Below are positions 53,765-62,354 of a stretch of DNA of 64,000 nt, piece by piece (the stretch's first letter is position 1; the number at the start of each line of letters is the position of its first letter). Origin of the DNA: Fulvimarina sp. (GTDB lineage Bacteria > Pseudomonadota > Alphaproteobacteria > Rhizobiales > Rhizobiaceae); the NCBI GenBank assembly GCA_002700095.1, contig PACL01000063.1, positions 1 through 64,000 of the forward strand, read 5' to 3'. Below the pieces are notes generated by a model. That model did no database searches and was not told where the DNA came from. It saw nothing but the letters and a program-made list of their open reading frames with translations. The position numbers were made by a program, and so were the translations under genes.

Positions 53765-55999
53765 TCAACGCCGGCTCTTCTGCTGCCTGAAAGCTGTCGA
53801 AACCACTGAACCGTCATTGACCGCCGTCGAAACGCCCAGGATCGATGTGAAGGCTGCTGCTGGCATGGGCCTGCCGAACAGGTAGCCCTGCCCCTCCCCG
53901 CAATAGGAGCGCATGAGCTCTTCTTGCTCGGCCGTTTCGATGCCCTCGGCGATCACTTCGAGCTCAAATCCCTGAGCGAGCTGGGAGATGGCCTTGACGA
54001 TCAATTGGTTTCTATTGCCAACGTCGGGGCCGCTGACGAAGGATCGGTCGATCTTGAGCCGTGTCACCGGGAAGTCCTTCAGCATGGTCAAGGACGCATA
54101 GCCCGTACCGTAGTCGTCCAACGCAATCCCGACCCCCATCTCCCGCAATTCGCAGAGCGACCTGTCGATGTGCGCCTCGTTGCGAAGGATGGTGTTCTCC
54201 GTGATCTCCAGCTCGAGACCGCTGGGAGCGAGACCCGTTTGCCTGAGGACGCCGTCCACCACGGTGGCGAGGTCGCCGTTTCTGACCTGAGCGGCAAAGA
54301 GATTTACGCCGATGCGCAAATCGGGATGACCTGAGCACCGCCATTCGGCCGCTTGGCTGCACGCAGTCCGCAGGATCCACTCGGACACCGGCACGGCGAT
54401 CAGACTGGATTCCAGCGTCTCGATAAAGGCCCCCGGCGCCAGGAGCCCCCGCTCCGGGTGGTTCCAGCGTATCAACGCTTCAGCTCCAGCAATGGCGCCG
54501 TCCGAAAGGCGCACCTGCGGCTGATAAAAGAGCTGCAACTCGCCGTGTTCGAATGCCTGCCGCAGGCCGGAACTCACGGAAGCGCGCACCTGTTGGGTCG
54601 GCATCATGTCGGGGGTGAACAGCCGCACCCTGCCACGGCCATCGGACTTCGCCCGGTAGAGGGCGAGGTCGGAGCGCTCCAGGGGCAAGCTGGTTTCCCA
54701 ACCTGTCCCAGTCATGATCGACACGCCGGCGCTGGCTCCGACATAGACGGATCGTTCCCCCATCTCCATCTGAGCCTCGATCGCCTTGACGAGGCGCTTC
54801 GCCAGCTCGACGGCCTGGAACGGATCCGCGCTATCCTCCAGCAAGACGACGAACTCGTCGCCGCCCAGGCGGCATGCGAGCGCGTAGGTTCCAACGGTTT
54901 CTCGAAGGCGAACGGCAACCAGCTTCAAGACATCGTCCCCGGCGGCATGTCCAAGGCTATCGTTGACGTCCTTGAACCCGTCGAGGTCGAGCATGACCAG
55001 TGAGACGGACCGGTTCTCGGCGCTGGCTTTGGCGAGGCGCTCATGGAGGACTGTCCGGTTCGGGAGCTCCGTCAGGGCATCGTATTCAGCGGCGCGCTTT
55101 AGGTCCGCCTCGTGGTTGAGTCGCTCGGTGATGTCGCGGACGATGGCTCCGAAGCGATGCTCGCCAGCCTCCAGCCAATGCGAAAGTGAAAGTTCGATCG
55201 GAAATTCGGTGCCATCCCGCCGGACGGAGGGCACCGTGACCAGGGAACCGACCAACCTGGTGGGATGCCCGGCTGCTGCCCGCCGCACCCCCGCTTCGTG
55301 CATGGCCCTGTATTGCTCGGGCACGATGATGGTCATCGATTGACCGATGGCCTCGGCAGCCGTGTATCCGAACATGCGCTCGGCAGCGCCGTTCCAAGAG
55401 AGAATGCGGTTGTCGCCATTTCCGCAGATGATGGCGTCGGCAGCCGATCCCGCCACTGCGTCGAAGCGACGACGGCCGTCAGCCTCGGCCGTCGAAAGAC
55501 GATGGACCTCCAGCTTGTCCATGACCAGCTCGGCCAGCTCAGCCAGCGATTGCTGCTCGCCGATCGAGAGCCCTTGGGGCCGGGGAACGGTGTCCTTGAT
55601 GCAGAGAGTCCCGATGACATAGCCCTCTGGCGTGACCAAGGGAGCGCCGGCGTAGAACCGGATGCCGGGCGTGCCGTTGACCAGTGGCGAAGCATAGAAA
55701 CGCTCGTCAAGCGTCGCATCTGGAACGACCATGACATCGCGCTCAAGGATCGCATGGGTGCAGAAGGAGCCCTCCCGCTCCGAGCCACACAAGTCGATGC
55801 CAAGCCGTGCCCTGAAATGCTCGCGGTGTTCCTCCACGAAGGAGACGATGGCGATTGGAACACCAAAGACCCGTCTCACATGCCGCAGAATGACGTCGAG
55901 GCTCCGTTCGGGGCCACTACCTGGCGACTTGTAGGATGCGAGGGCGATCAGCCGCTCGGCCTCGTCCGAAGGCATGGGATAGGAAGGCAGTTCAACCAT
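53765..55999 (-). CDS. GAF-PAS-GGDEF-EAL cyclic-di-GMP signalling protein
   Basis: 744 aa from ATG 55999 (GGAA eight bases upstream; an ATG at 56032 has a poorly placed site). Domains: GAF (about residues 15-165: VFGVPIAIVSFVEEHREHFRA, GSFCTHAILE), PAS (about 180-300: AGSAADAIICGNGDNRILSW, ending FGAIVRDITERLNHE), GGDEF (about 305-470, RLGGDEFVVLL intact) and EAL (about 490-735: GAEALIRWNHPERGLLAPGAF, LEITENTIL, ALDDYGTGYASL, KIDRSFV, EVIAEGIETAEQ). Both catalytic motifs look intact, so it could make and degrade c-di-GMP. No membrane helix: a cytoplasmic sensor. Some stretches have less biased codon use than the core genes. Confidence 0.92.
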   Translation of the reverse strand: MVELPSYPMPSDEAERLIALASYKSPGSGPERSLDVILRHVRRVFGVPIAIVSFVEEHREHFRARLGIDLCGSEREGSFCTHAILERDVMVVPDATLDERFYASPLVNGTPGIRFYAGAPLVTPEGYVIGTLCIKDTVPRPQGLSIGEQQSLAELAELVMDKLEVHRLSTAEADGRRRFDAVAGSAADAIICGNGDNRILSWNGAAERMFGYTAAEAIGQSMTIIVPEQYRAMHEAGVRRAAAGHPTRLVGSLVTVPSVRRDGTEFPIELSLSHWLEAGEHRFGAIVRDITERLNHEADLKRAAEYDALTELPNRTVLHERLAKASAENRSVSLVMLDLDGFKDVNDSLGHAAGDDVLKLVAVRLRETVGTYALACRLGGDEFVVLLEDSADPFQAVELAKRLVKAIEAQMEMGERSVYVGASAGVSIMTGTGWETSLPLERSDLALYRAKSDGRGRVRLFTPDMMPTQQVRASVSSGLRQAFEHGELQLFYQPQVRLSDGAIAGAEALIRWNHPERGLLAPGAFIETLESSLIAVPVSEWILRTACSQAAEWRCSGHPDLRIGVNLFAAQVRNGDLATVVDGVLRQTGLAPSGLELEITENTILRNEAHIDRSLCELREMGVGIALDDYGTGYASLTMLKDFPVTRLKIDRSFVSGPDVGNRNQLIVKAISQLAQGFELEVIAEGIETAEQEELMRSYCGEGQGYLFGRPMPAAAFTSILGVSTAVNDGSVVSTAFRQQKSRR

Positions 56000-56405
56000 T
56001 GCGATTTCCGATCGGATCAAGGCGCAAGGCATCCTTCGAACGTTGATCAGTTGCCTTAAGTGACGCGAGCCGACTGTCCCATGAAAACGTTACGGGATTC
56101 CTCGACGAGGCCGACGATTGGAAGAGTGTGCTTTTCGTGGAACCGACTAGTCGCCAATAGTGATGGGCGCTGGCGAAGGCATCTATGCAACCGAGGCATT
56201 GTAACTCTGCCCAACTGCTTTCCACCGATCGCAGACGATCACCCGAGACGCGGAAGACGGAAATCTCACTCCCGCTCGACCGTCGGGCCGATCGGAGCGG
56301 GACGCCGTCGCCGCGAGCGGCCCTCGGGTCCATCACCGCTTGCCCCCGCCCCGAAATCGTTGCACCTAAACCCCATCGCTGCGGCGCGGGACGGGGGCTC
56401 TCCAG
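56000..56405. other. Divergent intergenic region
   Basis: 406 bases between the divergent c-di-GMP protein and UMF1 transporter genes, with moderate GC. It must hold both promoters. No RNA gene, repeat or extra small gene could be supported. Confidence 0.5.
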
Positions 56406-57830
56406 GTGACATCGGATGATCTGACGCGCGAGGCGCGCCCTGCCCTCAGGCGGCCGGGCGTCTGGGGCTGGATGTCCTTCGACTTTGCCGCCCAGCCGTT
56501 CTTCACCGTCGTGATCACCTTCGTCTTCGGGCCGTATTTCGTCTCGCAGCTGGCGAGCGATCCGGCGACGGGGCAGGAATGGTGGGCGTGGTCGGCGACG
56601 ATTGCCGGGCTCCTCGTGGCGATCGGCTCGCCGTTTCTCGGCTCGGTCGCCGACCGGGCGGGGCCGCGCAAGCCGTGGATCGGGGTCTTCGCCGTCCTGA
56701 AGATATCCGCGCTCTGCCTGTTGTGGTTCGCGAGCCCCGGCTCGTCGCTGTTCGTCGCTTCGCTGCTCGTCGTCCTCGCCTCGATCGGGGCGGAGTTCTC
56801 GATCGTGTTCAACGATGCGATGATCCCGCGGCTGTTGAGGAACGAGGAGATCGGCCGGGTCTCCAACGTCGCCTGGGGGCTCGGCTATGCCGGCGGGATC
56901 GTCTTCCTGATCGTCGCTCTGGCGTTCCTCGCCGGCTCTAGGGAGACCGGCCTGACGCTGCTCGGCTTGACGCCCGCCTTCGGGCTCGATCCGGCGATGG
57001 GGGAAGGCGCGCGGGCGACGGCGCCGCTGGCGGCGCTGTGGTATCTGGTCTTCATCCTGCCGATGTTTTTCCTGACGCCGGACCGGCCGCGCGGCGAGAG
57101 GGTCTCGGCAGCGGTGCGCCAGGGGCTCGGCGATCTCCTCGCCACCTTCCGGGAGATCCGCGAGAGGAAACCGCTGTTCCAGTTTTTGATCGCCCGGATG
57201 ATCTATCAGGACGGGGTCAATGCGCTGATCGTTCTCGGCGGCGCGTTTGCGGCCGGCATGTTCGGCTGGACGCTGACCGAGAGCGGCCTCTTCGGCATCA
57301 TCCTCAACGTCGTCGCGATCCCCAGCTGCTTTGCCGCCGGGCTGATCGACCAGCGCTTCGGATCGAAGGCGGTGGTGGTGATCGCGATCCTCTGCCTCTC
57401 GCTTGCCACCATCGGCATCATCTCGACCAGCCCGGATTCGACGCTGTTCGGTCTTCTGAGCTTTGCCCCGACCGCGCCCGGCGGCGGCGTCTTCGCCAGC
57501 GGCGCGGAGAAGAGCTACATCGTCTTCGGCCTGCTCATCGGCCTCGCCTTCGGGCCGATCCAGGCCTCGTCGCGCTCCTGGATGGCGAAATCGGTCAGCC
57601 CCGCGGAGGCCGGCCGCTATTTCGGCTTCTACGCCTTCATCGGCCGGGCGACGTCCTTCCTGGCGCCGGCGGCGGTCGCCGTGATCACGGGATTGGCGGC
57701 GGCAAGCTTCGACCCGATCACCGCCTCGCGGATCGGCATGGCGAGCCTGATCGCCTTCTTCGCGGTGGGGCTGGTGCTGGTCATCCGGACGCAGGGGCCG
57801 CCGGAGACGAGCGGGGACGGAAGGGCGTGA
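56406..57830 (+). CDS. MFS transporter, UMF1 (Atg22-like) family
   Basis: 474 aa, about twelve helices. Begins RRPGVWGWMSFDFAAQPFFTVVITFVFGPYF (quoted in part): the WxxYDxAxxxF-type opening of UMF1 proteins. GSVADRAGPRKPWIGVF is the loop 2-3 MFS motif. FNDAMIPRL, SNVAWGLGYAGGIVFL, then GLIDQRFGSKAVVVI and SWMAKSVSPAEAGRYFGFYAF complete the family pattern. The substrate is unknown; fungal relatives export amino acids from vacuoles. GTG start at 56406. Confidence 0.85.
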   Translation: MTSDDLTREARPALRRPGVWGWMSFDFAAQPFFTVVITFVFGPYFVSQLASDPATGQEWWAWSATIAGLLVAIGSPFLGSVADRAGPRKPWIGVFAVLKISALCLLWFASPGSSLFVASLLVVLASIGAEFSIVFNDAMIPRLLRNEEIGRVSNVAWGLGYAGGIVFLIVALAFLAGSRETGLTLLGLTPAFGLDPAMGEGARATAPLAALWYLVFILPMFFLTPDRPRGERVSAAVRQGLGDLLATFREIRERKPLFQFLIARMIYQDGVNALIVLGGAFAAGMFGWTLTESGLFGIILNVVAIPSCFAAGLIDQRFGSKAVVVIAILCLSLATIGIISTSPDSTLFGLLSFAPTAPGGGVFASGAEKSYIVFGLLIGLAFGPIQASSRSWMAKSVSPAEAGRYFGFYAFIGRATSFLAPAAVAVITGLAAASFDPITASRIGMASLIAFFAVGLVLVIRTQGPPETSGDGRA

Positions 57831-57858
57831 CGCGGGCGGGGTGAGACGGCCGGGCCAG

Positions 57859-58740
57859 TCACCCGAGCGCTGCCGCGACGCCGTCGGATCGCCATTCGGG
57901 ATGCCCCTGGCCCTTCAGCCGGTGCTCGACATGGCGCGCGATCGCCCGCTTGGCCTCGTCGCGGATCGACTCGGTGGCGGTGAGGATCTCGCGGGAGCGC
58001 ATGAAGTCGAGGACGCCGTAGGGCGAGACCGCCGGGCGGAAGAGGAGATCGGGCGGCGAGATCATCAGCTTGGTGTCGATGATCGACTGCATGGTCAGCT
58101 GGGAGGCGCCGATCATCGCCTGGATCGGGGTCGGCATGCGGCTGCCGTCGCCGTCGGGGCCGCCATTGACGTCGACGGCGACGATGACGTCGGCGATGCC
58201 CTTCAGGCGGTCGAAGGGGAGCGGGTTGTAGATGCCGCCGTCGACCAGCACCCGGCCGTCGCGGCGCACCGGGCGGAACACCGCGGGAATCGCGGCGGAG
58301 GCGGCGATGGCGCTGCGCAGGTCGCCGGTGTCGAGCTCGCATTCGGCGCGGGCGAAATAGTCCGTCGCCATGACGCCGAGGGGGATGTCCAGCTCCTCGA
58401 AGGTGATCGGCACGTCCGGCGGCATGAAGGCCATGATCACCCGGCGGGCGTTGAGCTGGCCGATGCGGAAGCCGCCGTCGCTGAGGAACTCCTGCAGCGA
58501 CACCGGCCGGGTCTGCCAGAGCCGGCCGATGACGATGCGCGGGGAGACGAAGCAGTCGAGGAGATAGGCGCGGATGTCCTTCGCCGGCATGCCGGCGGCA
58601 TAGCCGGCGCCGATGACGGCGCCGATCGACGAGCCGGTGATGCGCACCGGCTTCAGGCCGAGATCATCGAGCGCCTCGAGGATATGGATGTGGGCGAGCC
58701 CGCGGGCGCCGCCGCCCCCGAGGGCCAGACCGAGGCGCAT
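57859..58740 (-). CDS. Patatin-like phospholipase
   Basis: 293 aa. Oxyanion loop GGGGARG (8-14), nucleophile elbow GSSIG (Ser38) and the Asp of the dyad in LVDGGIYNPLP (Asp167) are all present. The layout matches the RssA/YchK-type bacterial patatins, which are cytosolic or membrane-associated lipases. It starts ten bases after the stop of the M16 gene, so it is the last gene of a three-gene operon. Confidence 0.9.
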   Translation of the reverse strand: MRLGLALGGGGARGLAHIHILEALDDLGLKPVRITGSSIGAVIGAGYAAGMPAKDIRAYLLDCFVSPRIVIGRLWQTRPVSLQEFLSDGGFRIGQLNARRVIMAFMPPDVPITFEELDIPLGVMATDYFARAECELDTGDLRSAIAASAAIPAVFRPVRRDGRVLVDGGIYNPLPFDRLKGIADVIVAVDVNGGPDGDGSRMPTPIQAMIGASQLTMQSIIDTKLMISPPDLLFRPAVSPYGVLDFMRSREILTATESIRDEAKRAIARHVEHRLKGQGHPEWRSDGVAAALG

Positions 58741-58750
58741 GCCGCCGGCC

Positions 58751-60082
58751 TCAGGCGCCGGCGGGGCCGACCGTCACCACGGTCGGCGCGGTGTCGAGCA
58801 GGCGCTTGGCCGCGGCCTTGACGTCGTCGAGGGTGACGGCGTCGATCAGCGCCTGGCGCTCGTCGATATAGCCGATGCCGAGGTCGTCGAGCTGGATGCC
58901 GACGAGGGTCTGGGCGACGGCGAGGGAGGAGTCGAGATTGCGAACCGCATAGGAGCCCTTCACATAGGCCTTGGCCTTGTCGAGTTCCGCCTGCGTCGGG
59001 CCGGCGGTCGCCATGCGCTCGATCTCCTTGCGGATGATGTCGACGGTCTGCGGGGCGGCGTCGGCCCTTGTCGCCGTGCCGATGCCGAGCACCGCGCCGT
59101 GATCGTAGCTGGCGAGATAGGAATAGGCGCCGTAGGCGAGGCCGCGCTTCTCGCGGATTTCTTCATAGAGCCAGGAGGTGAAGGAGCCGCCGCCGAGGAT
59201 GTGGTTCATCAGATAGGCGGCGAAGAACTGGTCGTCGTCGCGCATGATGCCCGGCATGGCGGCGCGGATGTTGGTCTGCGGCACGGCGAGGTCGACATGG
59301 ACGTCCTTGCCCATGACCGGCTCGGCCATCGGGATGGTCTTCAGCTCCGCCTTGTCCGACAGGCCGCCGAAGACCTGGTCGAGGCGCTTGCCGAGATCCT
59401 CGGGGGTGATGTCGCCGACGACGCCGACGACGAGATTGTCACGGGCGAAGACCTTCGAGCGGAAAGTCTTCAGGTCGTCGGCGGTGACCGAGGCCAGCGC
59501 CTCCGGTGTTCCCTCCGTCGGGCGGGAATAGGGATGGCCGGCGAACACCGTCTCGCGGAACGCCTTGGAGGTGACTTCCTCGGGATCGTTGCGGCCGGCG
59601 AGGATGCCGGTGACGATCTGGCCGCGGATGCGGTCGACCGGCTCGGCGTCGAAGCGCGGCTCGCTCAAGGCGAGGTGGAGGAGGTCGAAGGCGTCGTCCT
59701 CGAAGTCGGTGATGGTGCGGAACGAGCCGGTGAAGTTGTCGAGGCTCGCGTCGAAGCTCATCGACACGCCGAGATCGTCGAGCTTCGACTGGAAGTCGGC
59801 GCTCTCGATGTCGCCGGCGCCTTCGTCGAGAAGGCCGGTGAGGAGGTTGGCGAGGCCCTCCTTGCCCTCCGGATCCTGGGTCGAGCCGCCGCCCTCGAAG
59901 GCGAAGTTGACGGCGATCAGCGGGTTGGAATGGTCCTCGACGAGATAGGCCTTGATGCCGCCGGGGCTGGTCACTTCCTGGATGTCGACGGCAAGGGCGG
60001 GCGCCGCGGTGAAGGCGAGGAAGCCGAAGGTCGCGATGGACAGGAGGCCCTTGAGGCCGCGGGTCGTGGCGTTCGTGGTCAT
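58751..60082 (-). CDS. M16-family protein without the zinc motif (non-catalytic partner)
   Basis: 443 aa. A signal peptide (LLSIATFGFLAFTAAPALA) sends it to the periplasm. The N-terminal half lacks HxxEH: where the motif should be it reads GKEGLANLLTGLLDEG. M16 fold landmarks remain: FDLLHLALSEPRFD, GHPYSRPTEGTPEAL, NLVVGVVGDITPEDL, then MNHILGGGSFTSWLYEEIREKRGLAY (quoted in part). It starts 20 bases after the catalytic M16 gene; such pairs form heterodimeric peptidases. Confidence 0.9.
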   Translation of the reverse strand: MTTNATTRGLKGLLSIATFGFLAFTAAPALAVDIQEVTSPGGIKAYLVEDHSNPLIAVNFAFEGGGSTQDPEGKEGLANLLTGLLDEGAGDIESADFQSKLDDLGVSMSFDASLDNFTGSFRTITDFEDDAFDLLHLALSEPRFDAEPVDRIRGQIVTGILAGRNDPEEVTSKAFRETVFAGHPYSRPTEGTPEALASVTADDLKTFRSKVFARDNLVVGVVGDITPEDLGKRLDQVFGGLSDKAELKTIPMAEPVMGKDVHVDLAVPQTNIRAAMPGIMRDDDQFFAAYLMNHILGGGSFTSWLYEEIREKRGLAYGAYSYLASYDHGAVLGIGTATRADAAPQTVDIIRKEIERMATAGPTQAELDKAKAYVKGSYAVRNLDSSLAVAQTLVGIQLDDLGIGYIDERQALIDAVTLDDVKAAAKRLLDTAPTVVTVGPAGA

Positions 60083-60101
60083 GGCTGTCTTTCGGGAAAA
60101 A

Positions 60102-61640
60102 TCAGGAGCGCGAAGGGGCGGCAGCAGGCGCGGCGGCATCGGCGCCGCTTTCCCTGGCGGCGTCGCCGCCGGCATCCGGCGCAGCGGACGCTGCGGCCGG
60201 CGCCTGCGGCGTCAGATAGCCGGTGACCGAGCGCTTCGGCTCGAGATATTTGCGCGCCGCGGCGTTGACCGCCTCGACGGTGACCGCCTCGATCCGGTCC
60301 GGCCAGGTCTCGACGTCCCGGAGCGTGCGGCCGGTGGACAGTGCCGCACCGACGCGCCGGGCCATCGCGGTCTGGCTGTCGCGCAGATAGATCATGTTCT
60401 TGCGCACCCGGTTCTTGGCGCGCTCGAGCTCGGCCTCGGTGACGCCGGTCTCGCGGATCTTGGCGATCTCGTCGTCGATGGCGGTCTCGATATCGGCGAG
60501 CGACGCATCGCCGCGCGGCATGCCGTAGACGACGAACTGCCCCTCCTTCAGCGCGGTGCCGCCGTAATAGGTGCCGGTGCCGGCGGCGATCGCCTTGTCG
60601 ACGACGAGGGAGCGATAGAGCCGGCTCGTCGTGCCGCCGCCGAGAATGTCGGAGAGGACGTCGAGCGCCTCGGCCTCGCCGGGCTCGGCGGTGGTCTCGG
60701 AGGGCACGAGATAGACCCGCTGCATGGAGGGCTGGGTCACCTTGGGATCGCTCAGCGTCACCGTGCGGGCGGCCAGCGGCTCGGGCTCGAGAGCCCGCTC
60801 CCGGTCGCCGGGATCGGCCCGGCGCGCGACCTTGCCATAGGTTTCCTCGGCGAGCCGGCGCACCTCTTCGGCGGTGACGTCGCCGGCGACGAGCAGCGTC
60901 GCGTTGTTCGGCGTATAGTACTTGTCGTAAAAGGCGATGGCGTCGTCGCGGGACAGCTGCTCCATCTCGCCGCGCCAGCCGATGACGGGAATGCCGTAGG
61001 GGCTGTTCTGGAACAGGGCGGCGCCGACCGCCTCCTGCAGCTGCGCGCCGGGATCGTTGTCGACGCGCATGCGCCGCTCCTCGAGGATGACGTTGCGCTC
61101 GGGCGCCACGACCTCGTCCGTCAGGACGAGATTGGCCATCCGGTCGGCCTCGAACTCCATCACCATCTTCAGCTCGGACGCTGGAACCTGCTGGTAGTAG
61201 CCGGTGTAGTCGTCGGTGGTGAAGGCGTTCTCCTGGCCGCCGATATCGGCGACGGCCTTGGAGAACGCGCCCTCGGGATTGGCCTTGGTGCCCTTGAACA
61301 TCAGGTGTTCGAGGAAGTGGGCGATGCCGCTCTCGCCCGGCGCCTCGTCCGCCGCGCCGACATGGTAATAGACCATCTGGGTGACCACCGGGGCGCGGTG
61401 ATCCGGCAGGACGACGACCTGCAGGCCGTTGTCGAGGGTGAACTCGGTGATGCGCTCCTCGACCTTCTTGTCGTCGGCGGGGGTGCCGGCGACGCCGTCG
61501 GACTGCGAGGCAGCCTCGGTTTTCGCCTTCGCAGCAGCATCGGGTCGGGTGGTCGTCTCGGCGGCCGCGGTCCAGACCGGGCCGAAAGCGAGGGCGCCCG
61601 CGAGGGCTGTGGCCGAAACGGCCCGCATCACCTGCATCAT
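60102..61640 (-). CDS. M16-family zinc metallopeptidase (catalytic subunit)
   Basis: 512 aa. Exported: signal peptide within residues 1-27 (ending WTAAAETT). The inverted zinc motif is intact: HFLEH (H108, E111, H112), with a downstream Glu in the ERNVILEERRMR segment. AGDVTAEEVRRLAEETYG and LSDILGGGTTSRLYRSLV follow. The C-terminus is Ala/Pro-rich (about 480-512). Probably degrades small peptides in the periplasm with the non-catalytic partner encoded next. Confidence 0.92.
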   Translation of the reverse strand: MMQVMRAVSATALAGALAFGPVWTAAAETTTRPDAAAKAKTEAASQSDGVAGTPADDKKVEERITEFTLDNGLQVVVLPDHRAPVVTQMVYYHVGAADEAPGESGIAHFLEHLMFKGTKANPEGAFSKAVADIGGQENAFTTDDYTGYYQQVPASELKMVMEFEADRMANLVLTDEVVAPERNVILEERRMRVDNDPGAQLQEAVGAALFQNSPYGIPVIGWRGEMEQLSRDDAIAFYDKYYTPNNATLLVAGDVTAEEVRRLAEETYGKVARRADPGDRERALEPEPLAARTVTLSDPKVTQPSMQRVYLVPSETTAEPGEAEALDVLSDILGGGTTSRLYRSLVVDKAIAAGTGTYYGGTALKEGQFVVYGMPRGDASLADIETAIDDEIAKIRETGVTEAELERAKNRVRKNMIYLRDSQTAMARRVGAALSTGRTLRDVETWPDRIEAVTVEAVNAAARKYLEPKRSVTGYLTPQAPAAASAAPDAGGDAARESGADAAAPAAAPSRS

Positions 61641-61787
61641 GTCGGTCAGATTTCCTCGTTCTCGTGGCACGTTACCGGCGACTATGGCGCAAGCCACGCC
61701 GGCGAGCCACTTAAGCTTTCGTTAGGTCGCTGCTCGCCTGGATCGCGAGTTTTCCCGCCGGAGATATGCCGTGGGAGAGTGGCGAGT

Positions 61788-62348
61788 TTATGGGCTCGCC
61801 AGCCGCAGGAAGCGCAGGATCGTCGCGCCCATGGGGCGTTCCTCGGTCAGCTCGAAGCCGTCCGGCAGTTCGAAGCGGGCGGTCTCGGCCTCCTCCAGCA
61901 CCGCCAGCGCGCCCGGCTTCAGCCAGCCGCCCTCGCGGGCCGAGGCGAGCGCCTGCTCGCCGAGCCCCTTGCCGTAGGGCGGATCGGCGAAGACCATGTC
62001 GAAGGGCTCTATCGTGCCGGGCACGCCGAGCCTGACGGCGTCGCGGCGGAAGATCTTCGCCCGGCCGTTCAGGCCGAAGGCTTCCATGTTGGAGCGGATG
62101 ATGCCGCGGGCCTCGACGTCCTCCTCGACGAAGAGGGAGAACTTCGCGCCCCGCGACAGGGCCTCGAAGCCGAGCGCCCCGGTGCCGGAGAACAGGTCGA
62201 GGATGCGGGCCCCGACGAGATCGACCGCCCCGCCATGGGCGAGGATGTTGAACAGCGTCTCGCGATTGCGGTCGGTGGTCGGGCGAATGCGGTCGCTCTT
62301 CGGCTCGGCGAGCCTGCGGCCGCGAAACTCGCCGGCGACGATGCGCAT
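61788..62348 (-). CDS. rsmD: 16S rRNA (guanine966-N2)-methyltransferase
   Basis: 186 aa. Methylates G966 of 16S rRNA. Opening MRIVAGEFRGRRLAEPKSDRIRPTTDRNRETLFNIL (quoted in part) is the RsmD signature. SAM motif I is ILDLFSGTGALGFEALSRGA (49-68), and the catalytic DPPY is at 122-125. It begins six bases after the rluB stop, so the two are one transcription unit. Confidence 0.95.
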   Translation of the reverse strand: MRIVAGEFRGRRLAEPKSDRIRPTTDRNRETLFNILAHGGAVDLVGARILDLFSGTGALGFEALSRGAKFSLFVEEDVEARGIIRSNMEAFGLNGRAKIFRRDAVRLGVPGTIEPFDMVFADPPYGKGLGEQALASAREGGWLKPGALAVLEEAETARFELPDGFELTEERPMGATILRFLRLASP

Positions 62349-62354
62349 CGCCGC

